Source of the DNA: Thalassotalea_H sp040779345
GTDB taxonomy: Bacteria; Pseudomonadota; Gammaproteobacteria; Enterobacterales; Alteromonadaceae
Direction: 5' to 3'
Assembly: GCA_040779345.1 (NCBI GenBank)
Contig: JBFONU010000006.1
Span: 184,118 to 248,117, forward strand
DNA: 64,000 nt
Positions 27,845-36,354 of this stretch are shown one piece after another. The first letter of the stretch is position 1. Every line of letters starts with the position of its first letter. The translations under genes and the position numbers were made by a program. Below the pieces are notes generated by a model, which was not told the origin of the DNA, searched no databases, and was given only the letters and a program-made list of their open reading frames with translations.

Positions 27845-29359
27845 ATGAGTACAGAAATTGAGCTTAAATATTTAACAATAAGCGAAGATGTTTCTAATAA
27901 AGTCTTTACAATATTAAAAAATAGGAATTTGTCTTTTACACATGAAGTGAAAAAGTTATCGAATTGCTATTATGATACTGCAGATCTTACTTTGCGACAT
28001 TTAGATATGGGGTTACGTGTTCGTGTCTCTGGTGAACACATTGAACAAACAATTAAAACTGCCGGGGTAGTGGTAGGTGGTTTACACCAACGCCCTGAAT
28101 ATAATGTTGATATTGACGTTCCTTTTCCTCAATTAGATTTATTTCCCGATAATATTTGGGCGAACAGTGAAAGCATAGTTCAAATACAGCCGCAGTTAAT
28201 TCCTTTGTTTAATACCGACTTTACCCGAGAAACTTGGTTAGTTTCAGTTAATGATGCCGTCATTGAACTCGCCTTTGACCAAGGAATTATCACCTCAGGT
28301 GGACGAAGCGTTAATATTTGTGAGTTGGAACTAGAGTTAGTATCAGGCGATAAACAAGCAATATTCACCTTAGCGCAATGCTTGTTTGAATGTTTAGCTT
28401 TACGACCGGGTACTCAAAGTAAGGCGGCTCGAGGTTATCGATTATTTTTCGATAAACCGGTTATCGAAGATACCGATGTCCAATTAGCGATAACAAGTAA
28501 TGCACAAGACGTAACATCTTGTTTTATTGATGGCATCAATCATGGCCTACAACAATTACAGTCTGCCATGGAGCAGTATTTACATTTTAAATCATTAAGT
28601 AAGCTCGCTGATTTTATCGATGCGCTTGCTTTGCTTAGGCAAGGTTTTTGGTTATTTGAAGAAAAACTAACCGAAAGAAGCTTAACGATTAGAAATGAGC
28701 TTAGTTTCTTTATTCAATTATTTGCTTGGGTAGATAATGCGATTTATTTAAAAGAATTAATGAATAAAACAGGCAATTACCGCAAAAAACTTGACTACAG
28801 TGATCAATTAATTGAGCAATTAAAATTAGAGAAAAGACGTTTTCCAAATCAAAAAATGGTTAGCGAGTTATTGCATAGTGAACGTTTCAATCAATTACAG
28901 TTAACACTTTTAAGCATATTAACAACAGATAATATCGGGCTGTATTTTGTAGATAATAAGCCTTTAGCATTACGAGATTTTGCAAAAAATAAACTGTCGA
29001 ATAGTTTAGCATTACTTACTCAAGCACTCTCGTCGTTTTCTTCGTCGGATGCTGAACAATATTTAGAACAAAGAAAATTATTGCATCGTAGTTTATTAAC
29101 CGGCTATTGGTTTGGTTGTTTTTTTGATGCAAAGAAAAGAAGTGACTTTCGTTTGCCTTGGCACGATATTCAGTTAGGTTTACGCGAGTTGCAAACCTTG
29201 TGGGTCATTAAGCAACAGCTTGAAAAGTTAGAGTTAATCAATGAGCCCAATAATAAGAAAATACTTAGTTGGCAACATAGTAAAGTCGAAAATTTATTGC
29301 TTGCGCTAACTCACAGTAAAAACTTAGCTTTGTCATTGCCCGCATATTGGCTTGAATAG
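27845..29359 (+). CDS. ygiF: CYTH-CHAD inorganic triphosphatase
   Basis: About 504 aa from ATG 27845, preceded by AAGGTAGG; a longer frame begins at 27827. The N-terminal CYTH domain (1-200) has the EIELKYL (ExExK) opening, LRVRVSGE, QTIKTAG and the late CELELELVSGD. The C-terminal ~280 residues are a helical CHAD domain. YgiF hydrolyses inorganic triphosphate in E. coli; CHAD domains bind polyphosphate. The L,D-transpeptidase gene follows 18 bp later and may be co-transcribed. Confidence 0.9.
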   Translation: MSTEIELKYLTISEDVSNKVFTILKNRNLSFTHEVKKLSNCYYDTADLTLRHLDMGLRVRVSGEHIEQTIKTAGVVVGGLHQRPEYNVDIDVPFPQLDLFPDNIWANSESIVQIQPQLIPLFNTDFTRETWLVSVNDAVIELAFDQGIITSGGRSVNICELELELVSGDKQAIFTLAQCLFECLALRPGTQSKAARGYRLFFDKPVIEDTDVQLAITSNAQDVTSCFIDGINHGLQQLQSAMEQYLHFKSLSKLADFIDALALLRQGFWLFEEKLTERSLTIRNELSFFIQLFAWVDNAIYLKELMNKTGNYRKKLDYSDQLIEQLKLEKRRFPNQKMVSELLHSERFNQLQLTLLSILTTDNIGLYFVDNKPLALRDFAKNKLSNSLALLTQALSSFSSSDAEQYLEQRKLLHRSLLTGYWFGCFFDAKKRSDFRLPWHDIQLGLRELQTLWVIKQQLEKLELINEPNNKKILSWQHSKVENLLLALTHSKNLALSLPAYWLE

Positions 29360-29377
29360 TTTATTGATGAGAGTGAC

Positions 29378-30283
29378 GTGATAAAGCCTTCAATTTTCTT
29401 TGTAAATCTGTTTCTTTATGCGAGTGCCTGCCTTGGTAGTGTTTATCAATTACCTCAAACCAATTCGAGATTAATTGGCGAAGAGATTAAATACCAAGTT
29501 GAACACGGGGATTTTTTTCAAGCGTTAGCTGAGTATCATAATGTGGGATTTTTAGCCTTGATGGCTGCAAATCCAGATGTTGATCCTTTTCTTCCCGTGA
29601 AGGGGACTGAGTTAGTGATCCCTAAGCAAATGCTGTTACCTTTTGCGCAACACAAAGGTATTGTGATTAATTTAGCGGAATTACGCCTGTATTATTTTCC
29701 TCCGAATGAAAAGCTTGTTTACGTTTTTCCCGTTGGTATTGGTCGGCAAGGTTTATCGACCCCTAAAGTGATCAGTTACATTGGTGATAAAAGAAAAAAC
29801 CCAACTTGGACTCCTCCTCAAGAAATGCGTGACCGCTATTTTAAAGAGCATGGTAAAGCGTTAGCCAAAGTCGTACCGGCTGGGCCGAATAATCCTTTTG
29901 GAAAATATGCCCTCAGATTAGGGCGTAGTGAGTATCTTATTCATGGTACGAATAAGCGTATGGGCATTGGTATGAGGGCAAGCTCTGGCTGTATCAGGAT
30001 GTATGCGGATGATATTGAATGGTTATATCATAATGTTGCGGTTAATACGCAAGTACGAATTGTAGATCAACCGATAAAAATGTCTTACGAGCCAACAGGT
30101 GAAAAGTTGATTGAAATACATCAGCCGTTAACTGAAAGTGATGATATTGCACAGACTGATATTGAATTAACGTTACTGACTCCTGCGGTAAAACAGTTTA
30201 TTGGCACGAATGAAAAAGTAATAGAGTTTGTCAACAAGCAGCTGGATAAACCCAGTGGTCTTGTTAACATATTAACTCGTTAA
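29378..30283 (+). CDS. L,D-transpeptidase (YkuD / ErfK-YbiS family)
   Basis: 301 aa with a GTG start and a signal peptide (about 1-20). A LysM-like segment (YQVEHGDFFQALAEYHNVG) spans about 38-85, and a YkuD catalytic domain covers about 95-225. The active site is visible as HGTNKRMGIGMRASSGCIRMY, with the nucleophilic Cys in SSGCIRM. Such enzymes make 3-3 peptidoglycan links or attach Braun-type lipoprotein to the wall. A lipoprotein with the right C-terminal Lys lies 1.2 kb away. The stop overlaps the HDOD gene end by 4 bp (convergent). Confidence 0.93.
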   Translation: MIKPSIFFVNLFLYASACLGSVYQLPQTNSRLIGEEIKYQVEHGDFFQALAEYHNVGFLALMAANPDVDPFLPVKGTELVIPKQMLLPFAQHKGIVINLAELRLYYFPPNEKLVYVFPVGIGRQGLSTPKVISYIGDKRKNPTWTPPQEMRDRYFKEHGKALAKVVPAGPNNPFGKYALRLGRSEYLIHGTNKRMGIGMRASSGCIRMYADDIEWLYHNVAVNTQVRIVDQPIKMSYEPTGEKLIEIHQPLTESDDIAQTDIELTLLTPAVKQFIGTNEKVIEFVNKQLDKPSGLVNILTR

Positions 30284-31449
30284 AAATTTTCTTTTATGAG
30301 TGTTCTTGCTTCAATTGAGTGAAGTAGGGTTTGGCTTATTTCCTCGATCTCGCTTAAAGAGATATGTTGCTCCTTAAAAAGTAATGACAGCTGGCTAATG
30401 ACATTGGCTTCAAATAAAAAGCCTGCCAAAGGATACTTTTTTGCAATGTTAATTAGTGAGACTTCATCTGTAATGTTCAATTGCAGCTTTATTGTTTGGG
30501 TCACTTTTTCGGGTAAGTGCCAATAAGTGGCTATTTGATAAGTTAACCTTGGTGAGTAGCGCTTTAACAGTGTTTTAAAAGCGTATGAGTCAGGTGTGCA
30601 GTTAGGGTTAACAAAACTAAATGCTTGAATAAGTAATTGAAAAATAATCATTTCACCTAAATTCAGAATTAGACCAACCAGGTATGCCGTGGCTTTATCT
30701 TGAGGGTTTTTACTGATAGAGACCAAATGTTGACAATAATTGCCGGTTTCTAAACTATGTTGCCAAATTTTTTCACCATATTGCTTAAAATAAACATTAG
30801 GCGTGGGCGCCATTTCTTTTAGGTAGTTAACAATAATACCTTCACTTAACCCCATTGCCCCTATTGTCATGAATGCCAACTTTAATTCAGTGATTTGTTT
30901 ATTATGATGATTATATTTTACTGAATTAGCGAGCTCTATCACTTTTGCAGCCACCATCGGCTCTTTATTAATAATTGTAATAAGAAGCTCGGTATTAAAT
31001 TCCTCTTTTTTTAATTCATCAATTAATGTCGTTAAAGATAAAGGTAATACAGGCAGAGATTTAACTAGCTCTTTAGGGGATTGTAATAGCTTTTCTATCT
31101 CTATTTTAACAAATTGACTTAACTCGTCCTGATGATGACTTATCGAACGGCCAAATAAATAATCTGAAAATTTATCAGGTAGCAGGTTAAATTGGTTGGA
31201 TAAGCCGAGATTTTCTTTCTCACTTTCTTCGGGCTTTTGATGAAGTTGTGATTGCGTATTTTTAACTGCTAGATTGCTAACAGCTTGATCGTCAGGTGAC
31301 TGCGGATCTTCAAAATAAAAATAATTGGCTTGTAAATCGATATCTGGACGATTAGAAAAAAGTGATTTGATAAGTTGAAGAAAGATGGCTTCTTCCTCGA
31401 AAGTAAAATGAGCTAAACATACGATTAATGATAGCTCATATTTTTCACT
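30280..31449 (-). CDS. HDOD domain protein with no canonical start codon
   Basis: The frame is open from the TAA at 31452-31450 down to the stop at 30280, up to 389 aa. Its first ATG (30957) lies inside the HDOD domain: upstream in-frame codons read LPVLPLSLTTLIDELKKEEF, then INKEPMVAAKVIELANS, the usual domain beginning. So the protein must start earlier, yet I find no in-frame ATG, GTG or TTG in those 164 codons. A GTG at 31448 lies one base out of frame; a sixth A in its AAAAA run would give GTG AAA AAA TAT GAG in frame. HDOD proteins are HD-like signalling scaffolds; the catalytic HD is absent. The gene may be frameshifted, use a rare start, or reflect a sequencing indel. Confidence 0.7.
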   Translation of the reverse strand, partial: SEKYELSLIVCLAHFTFEEEAIFLQLIKSLFSNRPDIDLQANYFYFEDPQSPDDQAVSNLAVKNTQSQLHQKPEESEKENLGLSNQFNLLPDKFSDYLFGRSISHHQDELSQFVKIEIEKLLQSPKELVKSLPVLPLSLTTLIDELKKEEFNTELLITIINKEPMVAAKVIELANSVKYNHHNKQITELKLAFMTIGAMGLSEGIIVNYLKEMAPTPNVYFKQYGEKIWQHSLETGNYCQHLVSISKNPQDKATAYLVGLILNLGEMIIFQLLIQAFSFVNPNCTPDSYAFKTLLKRYSPRLTYQIATYWHLPEKVTQTIKLQLNITDEVSLINIAKKYPLAGFLFEANVISQLSLLFKEQHISLSEIEEISQTLLHSIEARTLIKENF

Positions 31450-31454
31450 TTATA

Positions 31455-31694
31455 TTATTTTTTATAACTGGCCGCAACATTATCGATACGTTGATTTGTT
31501 TTTGTATTCAACGTGGTTAAAGTCTCAATGGCTTCAGAGCTTTTATCTTGTTGTGCTTTTAATTTAGCGACTTCCATAGTGAGTTTATCAACTTTATTTG
31601 AAAGGGTATTAACTTGTTGCTCAAGGCCGTCACTTGACGCACAGCCTGTCGTAAGAGCCAGTAGTGTGATAATAAGTAAATTTCGAATAAGCAT
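31455..31694 (-). CDS. lpp: Braun-type murein lipoprotein (Lpp homologue)
   Basis: 79 aa. Lipobox LTTGC has the lipidated Cys at position 18. The mature part is a short heptad-repeat coiled coil (LEQQVNTLSNKVDKLTMEVAKLKAQQ) ending NQRIDNVAASYKK. The end closely follows E. coli Lpp (...NQRLDNMATKYRK), whose C-terminal Lys is joined to peptidoglycan by a YkuD enzyme. Here the last residue is also Lys. The HDOD frame begins 5 bp downstream. Confidence 0.85.
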   Translation of the reverse strand: MLIRNLLIITLLALTTGCASSDGLEQQVNTLSNKVDKLTMEVAKLKAQQDKSSEAIETLTTLNTKTNQRIDNVAASYKK

Positions 31695-31786
31695 ATTATT
31701 TCCTTCAATACATTTAACTAATAACGTTTTAATATCGACTGTGAGTATGACATAGTTGGTGCGAGTTAAAATAGTTAATAGAAAAA

Positions 31787-32260
31787 TTATTTGTCTGTTT
31801 TATTTTTCATGAAGTTATCAAGGTTATTAATTAATAAATCAATTTTTTTCTCTAGTTGTAAATTGTGTTCAAGCAGCTCTTTATTTTGTTTTCTAAGCTC
31901 TCTGTTTTTAACGTTAGTATCTGAAAAGCCTACAAATTTATTAACAAATTGTGCGCCAACAAAACCAACCATACCGACACCAATATAAAACATCGCCGCA
32001 ACGATTACTCTGCCTTGAAAAGTAACAGGATAAAAGTCACCAAAGCCGATGGTACTTGCACTCATTTGCAAGGTCCAAAAAGCATCTCGGTAAGAGTTTA
32101 TATTACTATTTTCAGCAGCCAGTTCAAAATGATGTAATGGAAAAGAGAGTAGGGCGATCACCCCGTAAAGCACAGCGATGGTGATCAATAATAAGTAGAA
32201 TGAATTATAGTTTTTAACACCAAACTCATCGATGGTGTATGACTTAAGTGATTCTTTCAT
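31787..32260 (-). CDS. Two-TM potassium channel family protein
   Basis: 157 aa. Membrane segments lie at about 22-43 and 84-105, with a pore loop WTLQMSASTIGFGDFYPV bearing the TIGFGD selectivity filter. The last ~40 residues are a charged coiled coil (LRKQNKELLEHNLQLEKKIDLL) that could multimerise or touch PspA. No voltage sensor or RCK domain is present. It is the last gene of the yjfI-pspA-yjfK operon, 8 bp after the 107-aa gene. K+ channel genes are known companions of PspA clusters. Confidence 0.88.
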   Translation of the reverse strand: MKESLKSYTIDEFGVKNYNSFYLLLITIAVLYGVIALLSFPLHHFELAAENSNINSYRDAFWTLQMSASTIGFGDFYPVTFQGRVIVAAMFYIGVGMVGFVGAQFVNKFVGFSDTNVKNRELRKQNKELLEHNLQLEKKIDLLINNLDNFMKNKTDK

Positions 32261-32268
32261 AAAATAAC

Positions 32269-32592
32269 TTAGTGATTATCGTTAACGTGGATAATTAAAT
32301 CATCCATTAATTTCTTTTTAATTTCAAGTTGTTGCTCAGGCGATAATTGATATTTATCAGCTAAAATAATGTAATCATCAGGCGATAAACTGACGGTTAA
32401 TCTTGGCCTTTTCGGTCTTTTATTAATAGGTAAACCTAAAATATCGCGTATTTTATCAGAAGGGCTCAAACCCGCATCAAGGGCTTCTTTTCTGATCTCT
32501 AGTTGCACTTTTTCATCCATATCAAAAGCCACTTGTGTCGCTTTTGCTGCTTTTACAGATGATTGCCATTTATCAGGTAATTTTCTGCTCAC
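32269..32592 (-). CDS. Small conserved-looking protein, possible ribbon-helix-helix type
   Basis: 107 aa, no family confidently recognised. It is basic at the N-terminus (MSRKLPDKWQSSVKAAKATQ), then has a KVQLEIRKEALDAGLSPSDKIRDILGLP segment that reads like the helix-turn of MetJ/Arc proteins. KRPRLTVSLSPDDYIILADKY could be a strand plus helix. It lies 2 bp after yjfK and 8 bp before the K+ channel, so it is translated with them. It could be the regulator of the shared palindrome or a structural partner. Both are guesses. Confidence 0.65.
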   Translation of the reverse strand: MSRKLPDKWQSSVKAAKATQVAFDMDEKVQLEIRKEALDAGLSPSDKIRDILGLPINKRPKRPRLTVSLSPDDYIILADKYQLSPEQQLEIKKKLMDDLIIHVNDNH

Positions 32593-32594
32593 TA

Positions 32595-33233
32595 TTAGCT
32601 TCCCGGAAACATGTCGATTATGTCAGTTGTTGGTCGGTAGAGTGTTAAAAATATATCAGTATCGCCGTCTTGCCATACTTCTAATTCGATACCTCGTGAC
32701 TGTTCTTTATCTAATAATTGATAAAGTTCAAATTGTTCGCCTGAGTCTTTGCCTTCATAAGCCGATAAACTCTCACTACGATGATCTTTACGATGAAAAT
32801 AGCCCACAGATGAAAAAATAGATTGCTGATATTCTTCGCTTGTCCAGCCATCGGATAAGGGACTGTCAGTTTGTCGCGTTAAAAAGGCTTCACCGGGTTC
32901 GTCAAAAATAGTGGAAAAACTCTCAAGATCAAACAAACTCTCGACATCTTGATGTTGAATTTTTAATGAAAACTTTAAATAAATTTTGTCATCAATATCT
33001 AAGGTGAGAAACAGCTCGGTATCGTCACTTCCTGTAAGCACCCATTCGGTATCAACGCGATGTTCAAATTCATAACTGTTAACGGCAGTTACTTGAAACT
33101 GTTGGCTTCTAAGTTTTTCAGGAAGGGCAAAACTGTCGGTTAATACAATAATATCACCCACTAATAAGTCGTTTACTTTCTTTATTTGACGGGCGTTCTC
33201 TTCTTTTTTGAAGATTCGTTTCAAAAAGCTCAT
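32595..33233 (-). CDS. yjfK: YjfK family protein (DUF2491)
   Basis: 212 aa, soluble, acidic, without a signal peptide. The pattern LTDSFALPEKLRSQQFQVTAVNSYEF, then DDTELFLTLDIDDKIYLKFSLK, then the C-terminal LEVWQDGDTDIFLTLYRPTTDI fits the DUF2491/YjfK family, which accompanies PspA-like YjfJ in E. coli and other proteobacteria. The molecular function is unknown. It is separated from pspA by a strong terminator-like hairpin, so expression is probably lower than that of pspA. Confidence 0.82.
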   Translation of the reverse strand: MSFLKRIFKKEENARQIKKVNDLLVGDIIVLTDSFALPEKLRSQQFQVTAVNSYEFEHRVDTEWVLTGSDDTELFLTLDIDDKIYLKFSLKIQHQDVESLFDLESFSTIFDEPGEAFLTRQTDSPLSDGWTSEEYQQSIFSSVGYFHRKDHRSESLSAYEGKDSGEQFELYQLLDKEQSRGIELEVWQDGDTDIFLTLYRPTTDIIDMFPGS

Positions 33234-33258
33234 AGTTACTCCAGCTTATTGTGATACC

Positions 33259-33296
33259 AAAAAACCGTCTATTAGTTAGTTTACTAATAGACGGTT
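33259..33296 (-). terminator. Intra-operon terminator between pspA and yjfK
   Basis: Read on the minus strand: AACCGTCTATTAGT, a 6-nt loop, ACTAATAGACGGTT, then a T run. The 14-bp perfect stem with a U-run is an intrinsic terminator, yet genes continue co-directionally on both sides with no obvious new promoter. Confidence 0.88.
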
Positions 33297-33315
33297 ATTA
33301 ATCAATGAATTAACG

Positions 33316-34005
33316 TTATTTTTGTTTCGCTTTAAGACGCTCTAAAACTGAGTTTGCATTATTGTCTGCTGAACCAATTCCGGCTTCTTTTAGCTGTGCT
33401 TCAAGCGAGCTGTCTGAATTTTCAGATTCTAAGACTTCCGCAGCTTTCATTTGATCATCAAACTTTTGCTGTTTCGCTTTGATACGCTCTAATGAGTCTT
33501 TTGCATTAAGCAACTTTGAGTTACTTGATGAAAAGTTAGTGGTAATCGCTGATGTCGCTTTTTGCACACTTTCAGTGGTTTTAACCATTGAAAGTTGACG
33601 TTTATACTCTTGTACTTGGCGTTCGCTCTTTTTCACTAATTCTTTTAGGCGGTTTGCATTACCTTCAAAACTGTCAAGTGCTTGTTGCTGTGTCGCTAAT
33701 TCACTTTCCAAAGTTGAAATTTTCTCAGCAACAGCAAGGGCTAATGTTTCATCACCTTTTTCTAGCGCTTGAACGGCATAGCCTTCATGTTCTACGACTT
33801 CGCGCTTGATGCGATCTACTTCTCTGCTTGATGACATTTGTTGTGCCATTACGCCAGTTAAGTCGCGTTTTGCTTTGGTTAAGTGATTTTCTGCATCTCT
33901 AATTTCTTGTTCAAAAATGCGTGTAGCGTTGGCATCAACTATTGATTCACCAACTTCAGTTGCACCACCACGGATAGCGGTCATAATTTTTTTGAAAATG
34001 CTCAT
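33316..34005 (-). CDS. PspA/IM30 (YjfJ-type) membrane-stress protein
   Basis: 229 aa, nearly all helical. It begins MSIFKKIMTAIRGGATEVGESIVDANATRIFEQEIRDAENHL, the conserved PspA/Vipp1 opening, with helix 1 able to bind membranes amphipathically. Long coiled-coil helices follow (about 30-190). PspA/IM30 proteins are ESCRT-III-like and form rods or rings that stabilise stressed membranes. No PspF or PspBC is encoded here, so control differs from classical phage-shock. It lies 25 bp after yjfI. Confidence 0.9.
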   Translation of the reverse strand: MSIFKKIMTAIRGGATEVGESIVDANATRIFEQEIRDAENHLTKAKRDLTGVMAQQMSSSREVDRIKREVVEHEGYAVQALEKGDETLALAVAEKISTLESELATQQQALDSFEGNANRLKELVKKSERQVQEYKRQLSMVKTTESVQKATSAITTNFSSSNSKLLNAKDSLERIKAKQQKFDDQMKAAEVLESENSDSSLEAQLKEAGIGSADNNANSVLERLKAKQK

Positions 34006-34030
34006 ATTAATACTCCTAAAGGGTGGTAAA

Positions 34031-34444
34031 TTAAATTAAGTAATCGCTCATATCATCGATAACTTCGATGGCATTGTTGTTTAAAACTGCAAGTTCGTGC
34101 TCTATATCATTAAAAGTTGAGCTAATGGCTAATGCGCCAAAGATGACATATTTATCGCCAATTTTTGAAAATGAAGACAGTGGCATCGGAATGTTCATCT
34201 CTAACATGCTTTCATGCATATCAGCTATACATTCTGGTTTAACTTCAGACGTTCCCCACAAATAAGTGATACAAAGTATTTGATCATCGGTTACTGAAAC
34301 AAATACGGGTAACTCTTCACGTCCGATAACGGTTATTTGTAACACATCAACTTCGCCAGAAATTGGTTGGCAATCAAATACCATACCTGTTTCAGAGTTG
34401 TCTGCTAATGCATTCAAGTGGTTCGCAATTTTGTGAATATTCAT
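34031..34444 (-). CDS. yjfI: YjfI family protein (DUF2170)
   Basis: 137 aa. The sequence pattern NIHKIANHLNALADNSETGMVFDCQPISGE, then LPVFVSVTDDQILCITYLW, then GDKYVIFGALAISSTFNDIEHEL matches DUF2170/YjfI, which precedes the PspA paralogue YjfJ in many proteobacteria. The fold has been likened to secretion-chaperone domains; the function is untested here. First gene of the operon, directly behind two copies of the shared palindrome. Confidence 0.82.
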   Translation of the reverse strand: MNIHKIANHLNALADNSETGMVFDCQPISGEVDVLQITVIGREELPVFVSVTDDQILCITYLWGTSEVKPECIADMHESMLEMNIPMPLSSFSKIGDKYVIFGALAISSTFNDIEHELAVLNNNAIEVIDDMSDYLI

Positions 34445-34497
34445 GTGGTTCCTTATTTTTTATCAATGGGACAAAAAGATTTCTTTTAATGACCCAA

Positions 34498-34512
34498 CGA
34501 CATATTATGTCG
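34498..34512. promoter_or_regulatory. Shared palindrome, copy 1 (yjfI promoter)
   Basis: CGACATATTATGTCG is a 15-bp odd palindrome with the same core (on the other strand) as copies 2 and 3. It lies just downstream of the predicted transcription start of yjfI, 35 bp centre-to-centre from copy 2. Confidence 0.8.
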
Positions 34513-34520
34513 ATGTGGTA

Positions 34521-34548
34521 AATTTAGCACTTTGACATAATATGTCAA
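34521..34548 (-). promoter_or_regulatory. yjfI-pspA promoter with shared palindrome, copy 2
   Basis: The 17-bp palindrome TTGACATAATATGTCAA (34532-34548) contains a perfect minus-strand -35 TTGACA (34548-34543). A TAAATT -10 follows after 16 bp (34526-34521). A protein bound here would block the -35, as expected for repression. Confidence 0.78.
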
Positions 34549-34582
34549 GTGATGATTTAATTTTTTTTAACTTTATTATTGC

Positions 34583-36325
34583 TCACTGTGTATAAGCATT
34601 TTCTAATCCTTGTTGATCTCGCCACGCTGCTTGGTGCAACTGATAAATAGTGTGGTTACCTAAATAGTTTACTGGGATACTCTTTTTGTGCAGATAATAA
34701 TTTTCTGAAAATTCAAAAGCGCCAATTAACATAGGTAAGGTTAGCCAATGTTGTTTTACCTGAAATTCTTTCAGATTAGTTAAACGTGTTAAAGGGCTTG
34801 CCCCAGATTTAGCGGCTATTGTCCAACCCCATTCGCCAAAGCTTGGCACATTATCATGATATTGCTGTACTTGAGGAAAGTCTGCTGCTTGAATCGTTTT
34901 GCCAATAGAGATAAACGCGTCTTTAGCATGATAAGGGCTGGTAGATTGCACGGCTAATAAACCATCTCCTGCGAGTAATTGTTTTAAACGCGCGTAAAAG
35001 TTAACAGAATATAATTTGTTCAGATCTGGGTGGCTAGGATCCGGTAAGTCGACAATGATGCTGTCAAAGGATGCTTGCTGTTTGATGAGGGTATCAATGG
35101 CAATAAACGCATCGCTAAAGATTAACTCTACCGCTGGATGAGAAAGACTACGCTGATTTAACTGACTTACCTTTATCGCCAAAGAGCTTGGGAGTTTTGT
35201 TTCAGGTGATTTAAAAAGTTCAATCAATTCTTTGTCTAAGTCAATTAAGGTAACTTTTTTCGGTTGCCAAGCTAATACATCACGTAATGCTAAGCCATCA
35301 CCACCGCCAATAATTAAAATATTTTCTTGTCGTGCAGAGCCAGCTAGCGCTGGGGCTACCAGGTAACTATGGTAAATATGCTCGTCGGATGATGAAAACT
35401 GTAATCGACCATTTAAATAAAAGTTTATAATCGCTGAATGCTCTAATCCCATTTTACGTTCTGTAAATGTGAGTTGTTGATAGCGAGTTTTGTCGGTATA
35501 CACAACTTTGTCTAAATATAATAAGTTACTTAATTGGTTTAACCAGCCGTTACCTTGTTGATAAATGATAATGATGACGGCAAATAAAAACACATGAAGA
35601 GTCACGAGCAATTTACGCCAATTGAGCTGTTGCCAATAAAAAAAGATAAAGGCTAAACCGGCGGTTAAATTTAATGCGGCGGTTAACGCACTGGCTTTAC
35701 TAATATCGATTGTTAATAGAAATATTACCCATATCGCTGCGCCAATACCGGCACCTATATAATCAGCACCATAAATAGTGCCTAAGTTATTTGCGAGATG
35801 TTTTTGGTGGATTTGCTCTCTAATTTTTGCAATGAGCGGGATTTCCATGCCAATAAAAAAACCTAACAATAAACCAAAAAAATAAGGACTATTAAACGCT
35901 AAAAAGCTTAATTGTTTGAAAAAACCACCGCGAGGTAGTGCGTCTGGGGGAAGGGAAAATGTATCTGCGATCACTTGGGGAAGCATTTGAGTTGCAGCTA
36001 TCAAACTAGCAATAATGATAATTGCCGTTGTACCTAAAAAAGCAATGATCAATTCAAGCCAAACAAAACCGTTAAAGGCACAACGAATTTTTCTTGCAGC
36101 GAAAGCCCCAAGACCCATTGAAACAATCATCAAGCCGATCATCGTATAAATGGCGCTTTCCATTACTCCTAATACACGCCCTGCATAATGTGATAGCAAG
36201 TATTCGTAGATCAAACCACAACCAGCTAAAACGGCCATTGTAATGATAAGTAAAATATCATGGCCGATAAGCTGTTGTTTAGTGATGTGCTTCTGAGTTA
36301 TTTGCTGTTCAGTTGTGGTGTTCAC
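34583..36325 (-). CDS. Membrane-anchored spermidine-synthase-like aminopropyltransferase
   Basis: 580 aa. About seven membrane segments fill residues 25-270, including YFFGLLLGFFIGMEIPLIAKI. A cytoplasmic Rossmann domain of the spermidine synthase type follows: NILIIGGGDGLALRDVL (nucleotide loop), VTLIDLDKEL and DSIIVDLPDPSHPDLNKLYS (catalytic Asp region). Polyamine aminopropyltransferase activity is plausible but unproven for this membrane class. It is the last gene of the lipoprotein-DUF350 operon. Such genes are known companions of PspA and DUF350. Confidence 0.85.
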   Translation of the reverse strand: MNTTTEQQITQKHITKQQLIGHDILLIITMAVLAGCGLIYEYLLSHYAGRVLGVMESAIYTMIGLMIVSMGLGAFAARKIRCAFNGFVWLELIIAFLGTTAIIIIASLIAATQMLPQVIADTFSLPPDALPRGGFFKQLSFLAFNSPYFFGLLLGFFIGMEIPLIAKIREQIHQKHLANNLGTIYGADYIGAGIGAAIWVIFLLTIDISKASALTAALNLTAGLAFIFFYWQQLNWRKLLVTLHVFLFAVIIIIYQQGNGWLNQLSNLLYLDKVVYTDKTRYQQLTFTERKMGLEHSAIINFYLNGRLQFSSSDEHIYHSYLVAPALAGSARQENILIIGGGDGLALRDVLAWQPKKVTLIDLDKELIELFKSPETKLPSSLAIKVSQLNQRSLSHPAVELIFSDAFIAIDTLIKQQASFDSIIVDLPDPSHPDLNKLYSVNFYARLKQLLAGDGLLAVQSTSPYHAKDAFISIGKTIQAADFPQVQQYHDNVPSFGEWGWTIAAKSGASPLTRLTNLKEFQVKQHWLTLPMLIGAFEFSENYYLHKKSIPVNYLGNHTIYQLHQAAWRDQQGLENAYTQ

Positions 36326-36354
36326 AAATTATATCGTTATTTTTATTATTCGTT

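Noticed and set aside
31513..31755. 80-aa plus-strand ORF opposite lpp
   Set aside because: The opposite strand has a full lipoprotein with lipobox and Lpp-type ending; this frame has no recognisable features.
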